Assembly: GCA_949358305.1 (NCBI GenBank)
Contig: OX442315.1
Span: forward strand, 27,306,427 to 27,370,426
Origin: Strigamia acuminata
Lineage: Eukaryota > Arthropoda > Chilopoda > Geophilomorpha > Linotaeniidae
DNA length: 64,000 bases
Direction of reading: 5' to 3'
Shown: one piece after another, positions 52,917 through 64,000 of the stretch
Position numbering within the stretch: position 1 is the stretch's first letter
How the letters are laid out: each line of letters begins with the position of its first letter
Program-made: the position numbers and the translations under genes
Notes under the pieces: generated by a model
Seen by the model: only the letters and a program-made list of their open reading frames with translations
What the model was told of the DNA's origin: nothing
Databases searched by the model: none

Positions 52917-54403
52917 ACATAAAGGCCCGCGCATGTATCTTACCACAATGTGAAACTCCTGAAAGTGGAAAGCGTGCCAAGTGAAGAGCTGGGATATGTG
53001 TTACTTTTACGTTCATTTCCTCCAATTGTGAAAACTAACTGAACTGACCTAGAAGAATTTTTGTTAATTTATTTGAAATTGTTGCATGTGTTATTTTTGT
53101 ATTTACCAACTTCAGTTTTTGTTGCATGCACTGTCCAGGCGGAATGAAAGAGCTTTCTAATATTGCAAAATCCGAATGCTGTGTGGCTTGTCAATGCAAA
53201 AATGAGTCGAAAAATGAAAGTGAAAAGCGTGCCAAGTGAAGAGCCGGGATATGTGTTACTTTTACGTTCATTTCCTCCAATTGTGAAAACTAACTGAACT
53301 GACCTAGAAGAATTTTTGTGAATTTATTTCAAATTGTTGCATGTGTTATTTTTGTATTTACCAACTTCAGATTTAACCAAAATAAAATTGTTTCATTTAA
53401 AACACGTTGTAGTTTTAATCTTGTTTCAGTTAGCAAAAGAGCATCGAAATAATCTTTGTTTATAAAATTTTTATCGGATATTGGTTCGATACAAAGTGTA
53501 AGCACAAAAGTACATAGAAAATTTAGGTTCAGGACAAAAACTCGAGAAGGAGCATCAACTGAAAAAATAGATGATGATTTAGTTGCAGCCGTCGAAGCTT
53601 TTTTAAACAATTTCAACAACCCAGAACCCAATGGACATGTGCACCCAGCTGTTGCTGCTCTTGGAGATTTAGCTGACCAGCCTGCATGTTGACGCGGATA
53701 TCGAGAAACTGCAGTTCGACCTTGAACTTGGTGATGAAAATGATAATTTAAATCACCCTGAACCTAACGATAATAGGTAAGCTTTACTTCTGCTAATTTT
53801 ATTCATGGTTAATTCAAGTTTTCATATCTCGAAATCTCAAAGTTTGCAAACTAAATGCACGCATTTATTCGTTTCCAAGTTCCGTCCATAAAAATACTAA
53901 AACCAATACGATGGCTGAAAATAATTTCATACCACATGTATATGGAGCCATCAGGTATTAATTAGAGTCCGCAGCTAGGAGAGAAGTAGAACTGGCTAAC
54001 ATCAGTTTGATATCAATTTCTCTAAACCTTGATTAATTTTATTGAGATTTCAAAAATTTTCAGAAATTTATCATTTTGTTCCACAGATGTCGCCACTGTG
54101 CCTATGAAATGTACACAGTGTAATACCAGTGAATGCCGCTGCACGGCTCTGTTATTTGGAAAATAAGCATCGTTTATTTCTTTCCATTTAGCGGGAATCT
54201 TCAGAGCTCGCTCGTGGTGAACTACTAGTCCAATACAATCTAAAGCTTAACATGTCCCTTGGTATGTCCTCTGTAGTATGAATTCTAGGTCTCCGTAGAA
54301 ATCTGGTATCGAAATTTTAAATTCCTTTTTCAAAAATAAGAAGAATTAAAAATTAATGAAGTTTAAATGCAATATTAGTAATTTGCTTTATTTTTTGTTT
54401 CAG
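52917..54403 (+). other. Remainder of Tudor-like gene 3' end and spacer (copy 2)
   Basis: The last coding bases end at 52984. The 255-base-period direct repeat follows at about 52960-53370, then the unassigned open segment (53456-53778), then non-coding spacer. It is nearly identical to 25140-26610 of copy 1. Confidence 0.7.
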
Positions 54404-55179
54404 AAATTATTTCCTTCTGGTAATCAACGGAAGTGGAATGCATAATATTTGTGTCGATATAAAACAGTCAAAGACGAATGGTTTCTTGTGGCATGAGAGA
54501 CAGAAATCGAACGAGAACACCATCTTTGAAAAACGTCGATTGTGTCATAATGGGTATTTGTCCTCTATTTTACAGGCTGGCAATAAGGTACTATTTTTTA
54601 AATATTTTTCAGGTTACTTTTACGTGTTAATCCTGTAGCTGCAACCGATACATCAAAATTTACCCAAGCTGCGTTTGGTGGTTCATTTGGTCAATTTGTA
54701 GCTTGTGACCAATTGGGAAAATTATTTTTGTTTGAAATCCAATCAAACAGGTATGATTAAATGCCTGATTTCTTCTGGAATAAATCTTTTCATACGTTGT
54801 TATTGCAGATATCGATTAATTACACATTTACCGAGCCAACCTCGCTGTATAATATGGAACGGTTACTATCCCTCCAAAGTTCTAACGTCTCTGGAAGATT
54901 GTTCTCTCTGTTATATAGATATAAGTATGAATCATGTTTCTTTTGTTCTGTTTTTCAAGATTTTGTATTGAAATTTTTGGTTTTAGTTAGCAGAAAATGT
55001 GAAAAATTAGCAGGTCATTCAACACCGGCTTTATACGTTGACATACACCCGCGAGGAAATCGTGCTGTCTCGAATTCAAACCACGAAGCAATTATTTGGG
55101 ACTTGCAATCCTGTACCCAGATACAAAAATTAAATATTACTCACGAAACGGAACTAATTGAGGTTGTGCAATGCATGAT
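54404..55179 (+). pseudogene. N-terminal TBC1D31/WDR67-like fragment (copy 2)
   Basis: Exon layout and sequence match 26611-27387. The only visible difference is in the first intron near 54590-54610 (TATTTTTTAAATATTTTTCAG replaces a longer TTTTATTTT stretch) and one A/G change after the acceptor. The fragment ends at the same junction with KCC sequence. Confidence 0.7.
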
Positions 55180-56306
55180 CTATTTTGCTACGAACCACAC
55201 GAAGAGACGTGTGATCGATATTTCAGAGACCACACTGTGGAAGAGCGATTGGCCATCTCGGGTCTCGCCAGCGGGATTTTTTTCGGTATTTACACATTAA
55301 AAGTTACCAAATCTGATGCATTTATAAACGGTCAAATTTTTGTGTTTAATTTTGCTAGAAAACCTGTGGCCTCGTTATTTGGAAAAAGACGCAATAATTG
55401 AAGATACCGAAGAAGAGGAATTCACAGAGGACAAATTTGCATGGGTATTTGCAGATATCACCACCAGTTTCACCATTTTGGTGGGAATTTATTTCCCTTC
55501 TGTGACAGGTGATAATTTCGATTGTTGATCAAAACATGTTAACGAGGTCACGTTTGTTTATAAACAGGAATCATGGCTGGTTCCAATCGTTCTGGTGATT
55601 TGGCAGACGCCCAAAAGTCCATCCCCATTGGCACGTTAGCTGCCACTTGCACGACATCTTTTGTCTGTATCCTTTGTCGGCCACTTTAACTTTTTCTGTC
55701 AGGGTTAAACGGGTTAAACGTTTTAGCTTCCTTGACAAATTAATGAAGATATCTAATGTGTATTCTTATACACGGCATCAATTGATGGACTTCTAGCCAG
55801 AGACAAGTAGGCTTTGACAGAAAACACGATAATAATTGTTCTAAATGTTTGTTTATATTTTAGATTTGGGCAAAGTATAAACGGGAAATTGGTCATAGCC
55901 AATTTAGCTTGGCCCAATGAATGGGTCATTTTGATAGGAGCATTTTTGTCCACTTTGGGAGCTGGGCTCCAATGTCTTACGGGTCATATTTGCTTGATTA
56001 CGAAAATGTTAGTGAAATAGTGATTTAAAATTATTTGTATTTAATTAATAGGTGCTCCTCGTTTGCTTCAAGCAATTGCCAAAGACAATATCGTCCCGTT
56101 TTTGAATATGTTCGCCGTTACATCGGCGAGCGGAGAACCCGTGTTAGCGCTCCTGCTCTGCGCTTGCATCTGCGAATTGGGAATTCTCATCGGAGCCCTT
56201 GACGAGCTCACTCCTATCGTTAGCATGTAATTAATCGTCTGTAATTAATAAGCGGAGTTTAGAGTGATGATTTTGATTTATTTCAGGTTTTTTCTTATGT
56301 GCTATC
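55180..56306 (+). pseudogene. Central K-Cl cotransporter fragment (copy 2)
   Basis: This is a duplicate of 27388-28514 with the same exon borders, the same degenerate exon (about 55747-55808) and the same fusion point into Jarid2 sequence. I saw no difference between the two copies. Confidence 0.85.
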
Positions 56307-59300
56307 AGTCAGCGTATAAAAGAGAAAACTGAAGTGAAAAAAAATAAAGTGCCAGTTTGTAAACCGCAGGCGAAGAAAGAAGTCGCGTGCACAAAGCAGA
56401 ATGCAAACAGTGTAAAGAAAGTGACGAAATTTATCAAACGAAGTCCCATTGCTAAAACCACGAAAACTACGGTGAACGAAAACATTCGTTACGAAATTCC
56501 ATTAGGTTTGGATGATCACTGTAATTACACGAAGAAACCACAGATTTTCATGTGCAAGCCCGTTAATACGAAGAATATTAAAGAATCGAAAAGAAAAACA
56601 GTAAAACAAATTAAACAAGAGGATTCTTCATCGTCTTCAAATGCGGAAAAAAGCGGATGTAGCTCCAGTTCAAATCGCGAGAAAGGTGGGCGATTGATAC
56701 TTGATTCTAGTGACAGTATATCTGAAATATTGAACGACTCTTGTTCGGAAATGCCGGAGTTGGATGATGGAAGTGTTCATGTTGGCGAAAGTACATCTAT
56801 AGCCGTGAAAGATAACATAACGAGTAACTCTGTGGCGATACAAGTCAATCTTGTGGACGACATATCTGACTTTGAGGATGAGATGATCGATTTCAACGGG
56901 TCTGAGTTTGGAAGTGATAGTAGTTTGTCCCTCGAGAGGATCTTGACACCTTCGTATTTTAGTGAAGGTTTCACTGGATCGTCCAGGGGACGACTCGATT
57001 TGCTTTTATGTCCGAGTAACCAAACTGTAGAGAGTCCTAAAACTGCCAAATCCACGCGGTCTAGTGACGGTTCACTGCCTAATAAATGTCCGTCTCCGAA
57101 CATTGTTGTTCCAACGACGCCGAAAAGCAAAGCGAAAACATCCACGCCAAAACAAGAGACGAGTAAAGCTGAAACCGTTCAAGTTAAAAGGTGAGTAGGA
57201 TTGCGATAAAAATTCTTTACTTACCAATAATATTTATTTAACTTATTTTTAGGAGGGGTCGTCCACCGGGATCGACTAAAAATGTTAAAAGTGAGCCTGT
57301 TCAACCGAAACAAGTAATCAATACGACGCCAGTTGATGAAACTGCTGTTACGTTACTCGAAGCTCCAACGTTTACTCCTACTGAAGAGGAGTTTCAAGAC
57401 CCGATTGAGTATTTTGAAAAGATTCGGTCGGAAGGAGAAAAATATGACATTTGTAGGATTATTCCACCTGCGCCATTTAAAGTGAATTTAATTTCTTTAA
57501 TTTGGATTTTTATTTTATTTTTATTATATTATTTTATATATGTGTTTTTTTTTTAGCCTGAATGTAAGATAAATGATGACATGAGGTTTTCAGCTCACAA
57601 CCAGTACATTCATAAAATGTTTCACAGGTCAGTAATGCGTTGCAAACTTAAATTGAGTGATTTTTGACATTATTTAATAGAAGTGGGCCGAATGTACTTC
57701 GTATGGCAAGCATTCGTCGACATTTGGAGTCACAGGGTGGGAATTTGGATCAAGTTCCACTAGTAAGCAAAGCACGCCAAAGTGGTTTATACAGATTAAA
57801 ATTTATTTTTTGTTTTAGATTGGTGGTATGGAACTCGATCTTCCCAAACTGTACCAAACACGATGGCAATTGTTGTGTCTGCGACGCGCCATTAAACAAT
57901 AAAACATACTATCATTGTATCTTGAGTTGCTGGGACACCGTTGCCCAGCAACCCAATCTTTGTTGACGCTATGCTCTTGCATAGCCCGAATATCTTCATC
58001 CAATACACATTAGTAATGTGGTTCAAGCAGGAGCCCCAGCCAGAAGAAGTAGAGGTAAATTTTAAAAAATTTAAAAAAATAAAATAAAGAACAATATGGT
58101 ATCTACTATTTATTATCTTAATTTTTTAGAATGAATATTAGAAGTTGGTAACCGAAAAACAGGATCATGCCTGTGTACATGCGGGAAATATTGACAGCAG
58201 TGTTTACGGTTATGGATTTACTTCTAATAAAAGCAGTACATTTTTACGGTACCGTACAGTATTAAAATCATACCTTTGGTCGTCTAAATTAAAAAGAAAA
58301 ATGTTTAGACATCCATGGAATTTGAAAGTTCTAACGAATAATTCTGGAACGGTTTTACGAAGCATGGGCCCGATAATGGGTAAGTTAATACCGTCAAATT
58401 AAAAAATATATTTTTTATAACGCGTTTGTTTTTTAAGGTGTAACAATCCCTACATTACACGTTGGAATGTTATTTACAACTGGATGCTGGTATCGGGATC
58501 CTCATTGTCTACCATGGATTGAGTACTTGCAAGCTGGAGCAAGTAAAATATGGTAATCGCGCACAAACATTTACCATAAGCTCAGTAGTGTCTTTAACTG
58601 ATCAAAATTGAATTTTAGGTATGGTGTTCCTGCGAGTCAAAGTCAAGAATTTCGTAATGCCATGAAAAAGGTTGTTCCAGAGTATGTTACCAATAATCCT
58701 ATTTGGCTAGCGTCCGACACAGCTATGGTAAGGATTCTAAATAAATTTGTTGCATTTATTGTAGTACATATACAATATTTTGATGTTGCAGGTTCCTCCT
58801 TCTCAGTTAATTGCAAACGGAGCTTCTTTATGTCGCGTAAAACAAGACAGTGGTCAATTTGTTGTCGTATTCCCTAGGGCTTTTACTAGTACAATTTGTT
58901 GTGGCTATACAGTGTCGGAAAGTGTATATTTTGCTCATCGAGAATGGCTAGAGAATGCGGAAGCTGCATTTAACGTAAAATCTGAAATAGTTGTTAAAGA
59001 AATTGCTAGTGGTTAATGTTTATTAAATTTTTCATTATTTCAGGAGATTCGTGCCAGTTGCGAGCCGCCTGTGTTTTCTCTGGAACGTCTTTTGTTTTGT
59101 ATTGCATTAGACAACAGGAGTGAACTTGAAGTGTTACTAGTTATTCAGCCAGTCATGGAACAGATTAGACAGAATGAATTAACGTTGAGGAAAACACTTC
59201 ACGACCTTGGGCTGAAAACATCGGAGCATTTACCCAATTCGGATGCTCGTGATGTAAAGCGAAGGCGAACACGCAGCCCGGAGGAGGATGAAGAATATGA

Positions 59301-59677
59301 ATGTGACGTTTGCCGTGCAAACTGCTACGTATCCATGGTAATTTGGAAATTAAAACGAAATTAAACGTTGTATTTTAAAATTCGATTTTTTAAATGTTAT
59401 TTTTAGGTGATTAATGCGGATGAAGACATTGTTTATTGTCTTGAACTTGCCATTGAACATTTTCAAAAGAAGAAGAAGAGAGATCTGAAATATTTCAAAT
59501 TGCTGTACAGCTACGATCAAGTAATGACTAAATTCGGACTTGATTCGGAATAAGTAATAAATTTCAATTTTTTGAATTTTTTAGGGAGAACTGAAGGAAT
59601 TAGTTGAAAAGTTGGAGGATAAACTGGGCACACATAGTCAGAGGAAAAGCAACAAAAAATCACTTAAGAAAAAATGA
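56307..59677 (+). pseudogene. Jarid2-like: Jarid2-like gene with the same stops (spans copy 2/3 junction)
   Basis: All exons match 28515-31885 at an offset of 27792. Both stops are shared: TAA at 57900-57902 in the ARID exon and TAG at 58139-58141 in the EYW motif. One visible replacement is Leu to Pro (EILLGL to EIPLGL). Shared stops mean the lesions predate the duplication. Splice sites are preserved throughout. Confidence 0.85.
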
Positions 59678-60512
59678 TTAAACGAAGTCATATTTTCATG
59701 CTGAAATAGTAATAACATTCTATTTGCACGGATGACGACATTTAGTAAAAATGTTTTTACTATTCTGAAATTTTTCATTATTATTAATGTGTAAATGAAT
59801 GCTTGCTGTTGAAGCAATAATTTTCAAGGCTGTGGTAATAAGTAATGTCCGATTTCTTAGCTAAACATATTTTTAGTGTTGGTAAACATTTTTCACAAAC
59901 CAGCAGTAAGAAGTAAGGTAAACAAAACGAAAAATAAAGATTTATATCAACTTTATTTTACATTAAAAATGCGTATTAGTAATTTAAAAAAATTGACCTG
60001 TAATCATTGTCACTTAATAAGTTGCAGCTTAGTTGTAGATTTCTTAGCATAATCTTTAATTTTTGTATTTTTTTTCTTCTTTTTTTGTATTTCAGATATT
60101 TTATTTTATTTGTATATGGGTTAATTTTAGATGTACTTTATTAATACGTGAATTTGTTTAGATAAGAGTAACTTATTGCTCATTATTTAGTAAAAACAAT
60201 TTCCATTATAAATTTAAAAATGTGGATATTTTCTTTTCTTTTCTTTTCTTACAATAGTAAAATTACTGTCGGGAAAGAGTTGTTACATATTTTGATAAAG
60301 TTGAATCAGTTTAGTTCCGCTAAACCTACCTCACTTATTACCGTAGATACCTGTTTTGTTTATTTTTGGGGCAAATAAATGTACGGAATTCTGCTTCGTG
60401 TTGGTTTGTTACTAGGTTATATCTCGTGCTCATTGTTATAATACTATTCTCTCACTAAAAGAAAATTTTTGCTTCTGTTCTACTAATTATTTTCTGAATA
60501 ACCAGCAATAAA

Positions 60513-61402
60513 ATGCCAGGTTTTCAGCAAATGAGGCTTTTCTTTAAGAAGCTTGTTGCTAAGGTGAAGCAGCAGATTGTAATTGGATCAAATCGGGTGG
60601 TTGACTTAGCCCAACGACACGACCTAGTGGAGCAAACACCGAAACCAGTGAATAAGCAGTCGTTTTACTATCGGCTCGTCGTTTTACTATCGGCTCCCCG
60701 TTTTAAGAGGAATGATCACTTACGCAATCATTTATCCAATTGCCAGTTTAATGCAACAGTACGCAGCCGGTGCGGAAGAGATAAACTGGGTAGAGTGTAT
60801 TCATTTTGCCTTATTTGGCGGGCTTTGGCTGGCTCCGACCATGTACTATTGGTACCAGTTTGCTGAATGGGTGTATCCTGGGGATAATATTGCAGCGACC
60901 CTTAAGAGAGCACTTTTGGAGCAAGTGGTTTACTCGCCTTTCCAGATTGTCACTTTCTTTTATGGTACGCCGTCGTGGATTGTAAGTTTAGTGACTTGTT
61001 CGTTGTAATACTAACTAATAGGGTTTTTGTCAATTTTATTCAAGGAATGGGCTTCATTCAAGGACAGACAGCTGAGGACATTACGCACGAAATAGAAGAC
61101 AAGTTTTGGCCGACTTATAAAGTGGGCTGGGTTTATTGGCCCACTATCCAAGTTATTGATTTTTTTGCCAACCGGAGAAAAGACAGTTTGCCCATTTTGG
61201 CACAACTTGTGCCTTTGATTGCGCCAATGGCTGCCTTCTGGTGGGGTTACTATTTGAGTCAAATGAAAAACAAAGTATGATTTGTTGTTTGTAATTAAAT
61301 GTTGGTGTATTAAAACTGATCGGCTGGATTGTGTTGTAGGTTCCAGCTCCTTGCCCTCGGCCTCAAGATTTAGAATCTGCAGCGAGGCAAAAGAGAGAGT
61401 AG
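60513..61402 (+). pseudogene. Mpv17/PMP22-family membrane protein, frameshifted (copy 3)
   Basis: Exons 60513-60964, 61045-61274 and 61340-61402 match copy 2, including the two 19-base units (60660-60697) and the Asn-Lys end of exon 2. The same frameshift applies. Confidence 0.85.
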
Positions 61403-61826
61403 AGATGAGAATCAAAATTCAGGAGAAACCAAACAAACCGCGTTTAGTCAAAAGGGTCTATTTCTTCCCTGATGTTGTTACCTTTATCAACTAACATTTT
61501 GTTGTAGTGCAACTGTTTCGACCCAATGTTACTTTGTATTGACAAGTTGTCCACAAAAATCATTTCTGGTCTATCCTATGGTAAAAACGTGTTCATGGGT
61601 TCTTGGTAATAAACTAATTAGTAGTTCTTTTGTCATTTTGGAAATAATTTTAGGGTAATACTGTAATACACACTGTGTTAAATCGAGCACCAGGAGTAGT
61701 TAATGATTCAGCATCCTTGAAGAATGCATGGTGCATCATCAAATGCGTTGAAAAATAAAACTGTTTTCAACTCCCCTTTTCAGAAATTTTACTCAATTCT
61801 TGAAATAGAAAACGAAAACATCATAG

Positions 61827-62039
61827 CATAGTGTAAGAAGGGATAGTGGTCTCACTCCGTCAGTTCTCTGATTCGCCACGGTGGCGCTGCGATCCACAGA
61901 CAGACTACGACCACATAGAAATGCCTGCTGAACTAGGTCAAAACCACTCATTTGGATTGTTTTAAGCACCGGTATGGTGAAACCATAGATATAGATTATA
62001 CATAATATAATATAATATAAATATAATCTATATCTATGG
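61827..62039. mobile_element. Half foldback element plus 57-base AT hairpin (copy 3)
   Basis: The layout is the same as 34035-34247, with the hairpin at 61983-62039. Copies 2 and 3 therefore share this derived junction. Confidence 0.8.
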
Positions 62040-62375
62040 TGAAACCGTCACAAGGTCTCCAAATTGACTTGTGAGTGTGAAAAGGGCGTTGGTCGCTTAA
62101 CAATGTCTGGCAATAGGTAATGGGCGGATGATTGGTAGTGATGATGTAGAAAAAAATGTATGCATGCTTCCATCTTTTACTTTTACTTTCTTCTAATAAT
62201 TACAATACCGGTAATTACATTGTTTTACGTATATGTCAAGTTTAAAAATCGAATAAGGCATAGAAATATGTAAGAAATAAATAGAATTCTGTTTTTATAT
62301 TAAAAGATTGATATTTATTGATGTAAATACACTAAACCATTGCTGTAATTTTGAATATATACGAAATAAACACAA

Positions 62376-63740
62376 TTAAACGTACGTTAAAAAGGTATTT
62401 TCGTAACAGGTCATAGCCTCTTTAAGCTGCACATCCAAGTTTTTCCATTTAATATAAGATGTAATTCTATCTAAGTCAATGTTATTACAATGGTAGATGT
62501 ATAACATATTCATTGGATTCTGCACTCTCAGCAATTTGATGATCGAAGTGGAAGTAATAGCGGGGCACCTCGAAAATGCTAAAACCTTTAGACATTGCAG
62601 CCCATTCGATTCAACTAGTTGCGAAAGAAAATCGTCAGAAAGTATTTCCCTATCCTTAATGCACAAATTTTCCAAACTTTTACATTGCACCAACAATGTT
62701 TTCATTTTCTGTTCAGTCATTTCTAATTCGTCACAGTCTAAATATAGTTGACGAAGGCTTCTCATTGGAGCATTCATAATATCATCACTTTCATTCGAGA
62801 TGGGACAATGCCTTAATGTTAATTTCTCTAACATTGGCCAAGTGCGATCTATAAGTCTAATATCGACCTGGTCAAATAGATACAGATGGAGGTCCGTCAA
62901 TCGTTGCGAAAGTATGAAAATATTAAAAACCCGATCGTCCGGAGACCAAACTCTGCAATCTAAGCTTCTTAAATTGGGAAAATTGATTCTCACCAAGGGA
63001 AGCTCTGAGCTATGCCTTACAACGACATGTTTGATGGAATAAGTGTGCGATATCTGGTCTCTTTTTGACTGTTGCGCTAAATCAAGAAATAAACTCTTCC
63101 ACTTGTCATGCGTAAACGCTTTTAAAAGCGGCAGGTTGTTGAGAAGGAACAAAATCCCTTCATGTGTGTCATAATCCGTTGGTCCAAGACGCAAAAACTT
63201 CAGTTTGACACAACGGCTTAGTGAACGGAACCCGACGTCAGTACAATCATCACAACCAAGAATTGTGAGATGGATCAACAGTGGACAATTCTCCCCGATT
63301 GCAGCAGCAACTTTATCCGTACAATTAAGGAATTTTTGCCCAAGGAATAAACATTGAAGTTTTGGTGAACTTTGGAAAAGTTTGACGGTAGACGCAATTG
63401 ACAAAATTGGTCGTCCGCAATAATCGTGCATGTTTAATTGAACAAGGTTTTTACAAACCTGACTTATTTTATCGCAAAGAGGAGTTGTGCACAGATCAAA
63501 CAAATCGAAATGGTGTAGTGATAAGGTGCCAGAATTAACGAAAACGTTTGAAGGAAAACGTTTTTTTGGGTATCCGATATTCGAACGTTCATCGTAAAAT
63601 GGCAGACACAGTCTTTCAAATACGTTGTGAATAAATATTTGAGGTTGACTTGCCAGTTGATCTTGCATCTCTTCTAATCGAGTAACTATCACATTTAAGC
63701 ACAATTCTTCCAAACTCGAAGCCGGTTTCCTGCGTGGCAT
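62376..63740 (-). CDS. Leucine-rich-repeat protein, copy 3 (recombinant)
   Basis: The gene is 454 codons and fully open. The last residues (LLRVQNP, DRITSYIK, LKEAMTC) match copy 2. All upstream diagnostic residues match copy 1 (THDKWKSLFLD, TILGCDD, PDDRVF). The switch lies between 62527 and 62563 on the + strand. The gene is thus a hybrid of two sequence classes and shows that the array copies exchange sequence. Confidence 0.85.
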   Translation of the reverse strand: MPRRKPASSLEELCLNVIVTRLEEMQDQLASQPQIFIHNVFERLCLPFYDERSNIGYPKKRFPSNVFVNSGTLSLHHFDLFDLCTTPLCDKISQVCKNLVQLNMHDYCGRPILSIASTVKLFQSSPKLQCLFLGQKFLNCTDKVAAAIGENCPLLIHLTILGCDDCTDVGFRSLSRCVKLKFLRLGPTDYDTHEGILFLLNNLPLLKAFTHDKWKSLFLDLAQQSKRDQISHTYSIKHVVVRHSSELPLVRINFPNLRSLDCRVWSPDDRVFNIFILSQRLTDLHLYLFDQVDIRLIDRTWPMLEKLTLRHCPISNESDDIMNAPMRSLRQLYLDCDELEMTEQKMKTLLVQCKSLENLCIKDREILSDDFLSQLVESNGLQCLKVLAFSRCPAITSTSIIKLLRVQNPMNMLYIYHCNNIDLDRITSYIKWKNLDVQLKEAMTCYENTFLTYV

Positions 63741-63896
63741 GTTGACTGTGTGGGTCTAGATGTAAATAATGAAAATCTTGAACAAATTCTTATATATGCA
63801 AGACGTACGGCATGATAACGACACTTGGACGAAACAGGACAAAACGCATAATAGACGTTATTCGTCACACCTAGATCAAAATTTTCCCTTTTTATT

Positions 63897-63923
63897 AAAG
63901 GCTTTTATTTAACTTACCTTGAA

Positions 63924-63958
<35 letters not shown>

Positions 63959-64000
63959 TTCAACTTCCGGTTTGTCTAATTTTGGGTGTTTTTTCCAAAA
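63897..64000. mobile_element. MITE-like element A (copy 3, cut by the window edge)
   Basis: The AAAGGCTTTTA end and the (TGTC)n tract are present; the rest lies beyond the window. Confidence 0.6.

Larger units (their letters stand above)
31091..58882. repeat. Tandem segmental duplication, copy 2 (interrupted by Gypsy)
   Basis: Removing the Gypsy element and its 4-base duplication leaves about 15,448 bases, the basic unit length. Order and orientation of all genes match copy 1. It differs from copy 1 mainly over about 34,170-35,740 (the hairpin and the LRR gene). Confidence 0.93.
58883..64000. repeat. Tandem segmental duplication, copy 3 (partial)
   Basis: This continues to the window edge. 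It is nearly identical to copy 2 (offset 27792) up to about 62527 and to copy 1 from about 62563 through the LRR gene. It ends inside MITE-like element A. Confidence 0.93.

Overview
The window is eukaryotic and most likely comes from an arthropod, probably an insect. It is AT-rich, its genes are split by short (about 50-100 base) GT-AG introns, and it carries Ty3/Gypsy and BEL/Pao retrotransposons together with fragments of animal genes. The species cannot be named from the sequence.

Region 1 (1-14987) is gene-poor flank. It is AT-rich and in places strongly A-rich on the + strand, with degraded direct repeats and AT minisatellites. At 3829-9971 it is interrupted by a complete, very young BEL/Pao element on the minus strand: two 402-base LTRs with no difference I could find, a 5-base target duplication, a tRNA-Phe-type primer binding site and one open gag-pol frame.

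Region 2 (14988-64000) is a tandem array with a unit of about 15.45 kb. Copy 1 is 14988-31090, copy 2 is 31091-58882 and copy 3 runs from 58883 past the window edge. In order, a unit holds: the 3' end of a Jarid2-like gene; an Mpv17/PMP22-family gene; a single-exon leucine-rich-repeat gene on the minus strand; two related MITE-like elements; a small two-exon Cys-rich gene; a four-exon gene with a Tudor-like segment; an N-terminal piece of a TBC1D31/WDR67-like WD40 gene; a central piece of a K-Cl cotransporter (KCC/SLC12) gene; and the 5' part of Jarid2. The last three lie head to tail like a patchwork and keep their introns, so they arose from DNA duplication rather than retrocopying. Both Jarid2 copies share two in-frame stops. 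All Mpv17-like copies are frameshifted by expansion of a 19-base repeat. Only the leucine-rich-repeat gene is open in all three copies. It exists in two sequence classes, and copy 3 is a visible recombinant of them.

Region 3 (40577-52916) is a 12.34-kb Gypsy element inserted in copy 2 only, inside the last exon of the Tudor-like gene. It has 959-base LTRs, a 4-base target duplication, a tRNA-Pro-type primer site, and gag and pol linked by a textbook -1 frameshift signal (A AAA AAC, 5-base spacer, 7-base-pair stem). A third, non-Env-like ORF sits downstream of pol and appears to be made from a three-exon spliced mRNA.

Taken together, the window looks like a recently amplified, selfish-DNA-rich mosaic array. 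Such arrays are seen on sex-limited, B or germline-restricted chromosomes and in ampliconic germline gene clusters; which of these applies, if any, is inference.
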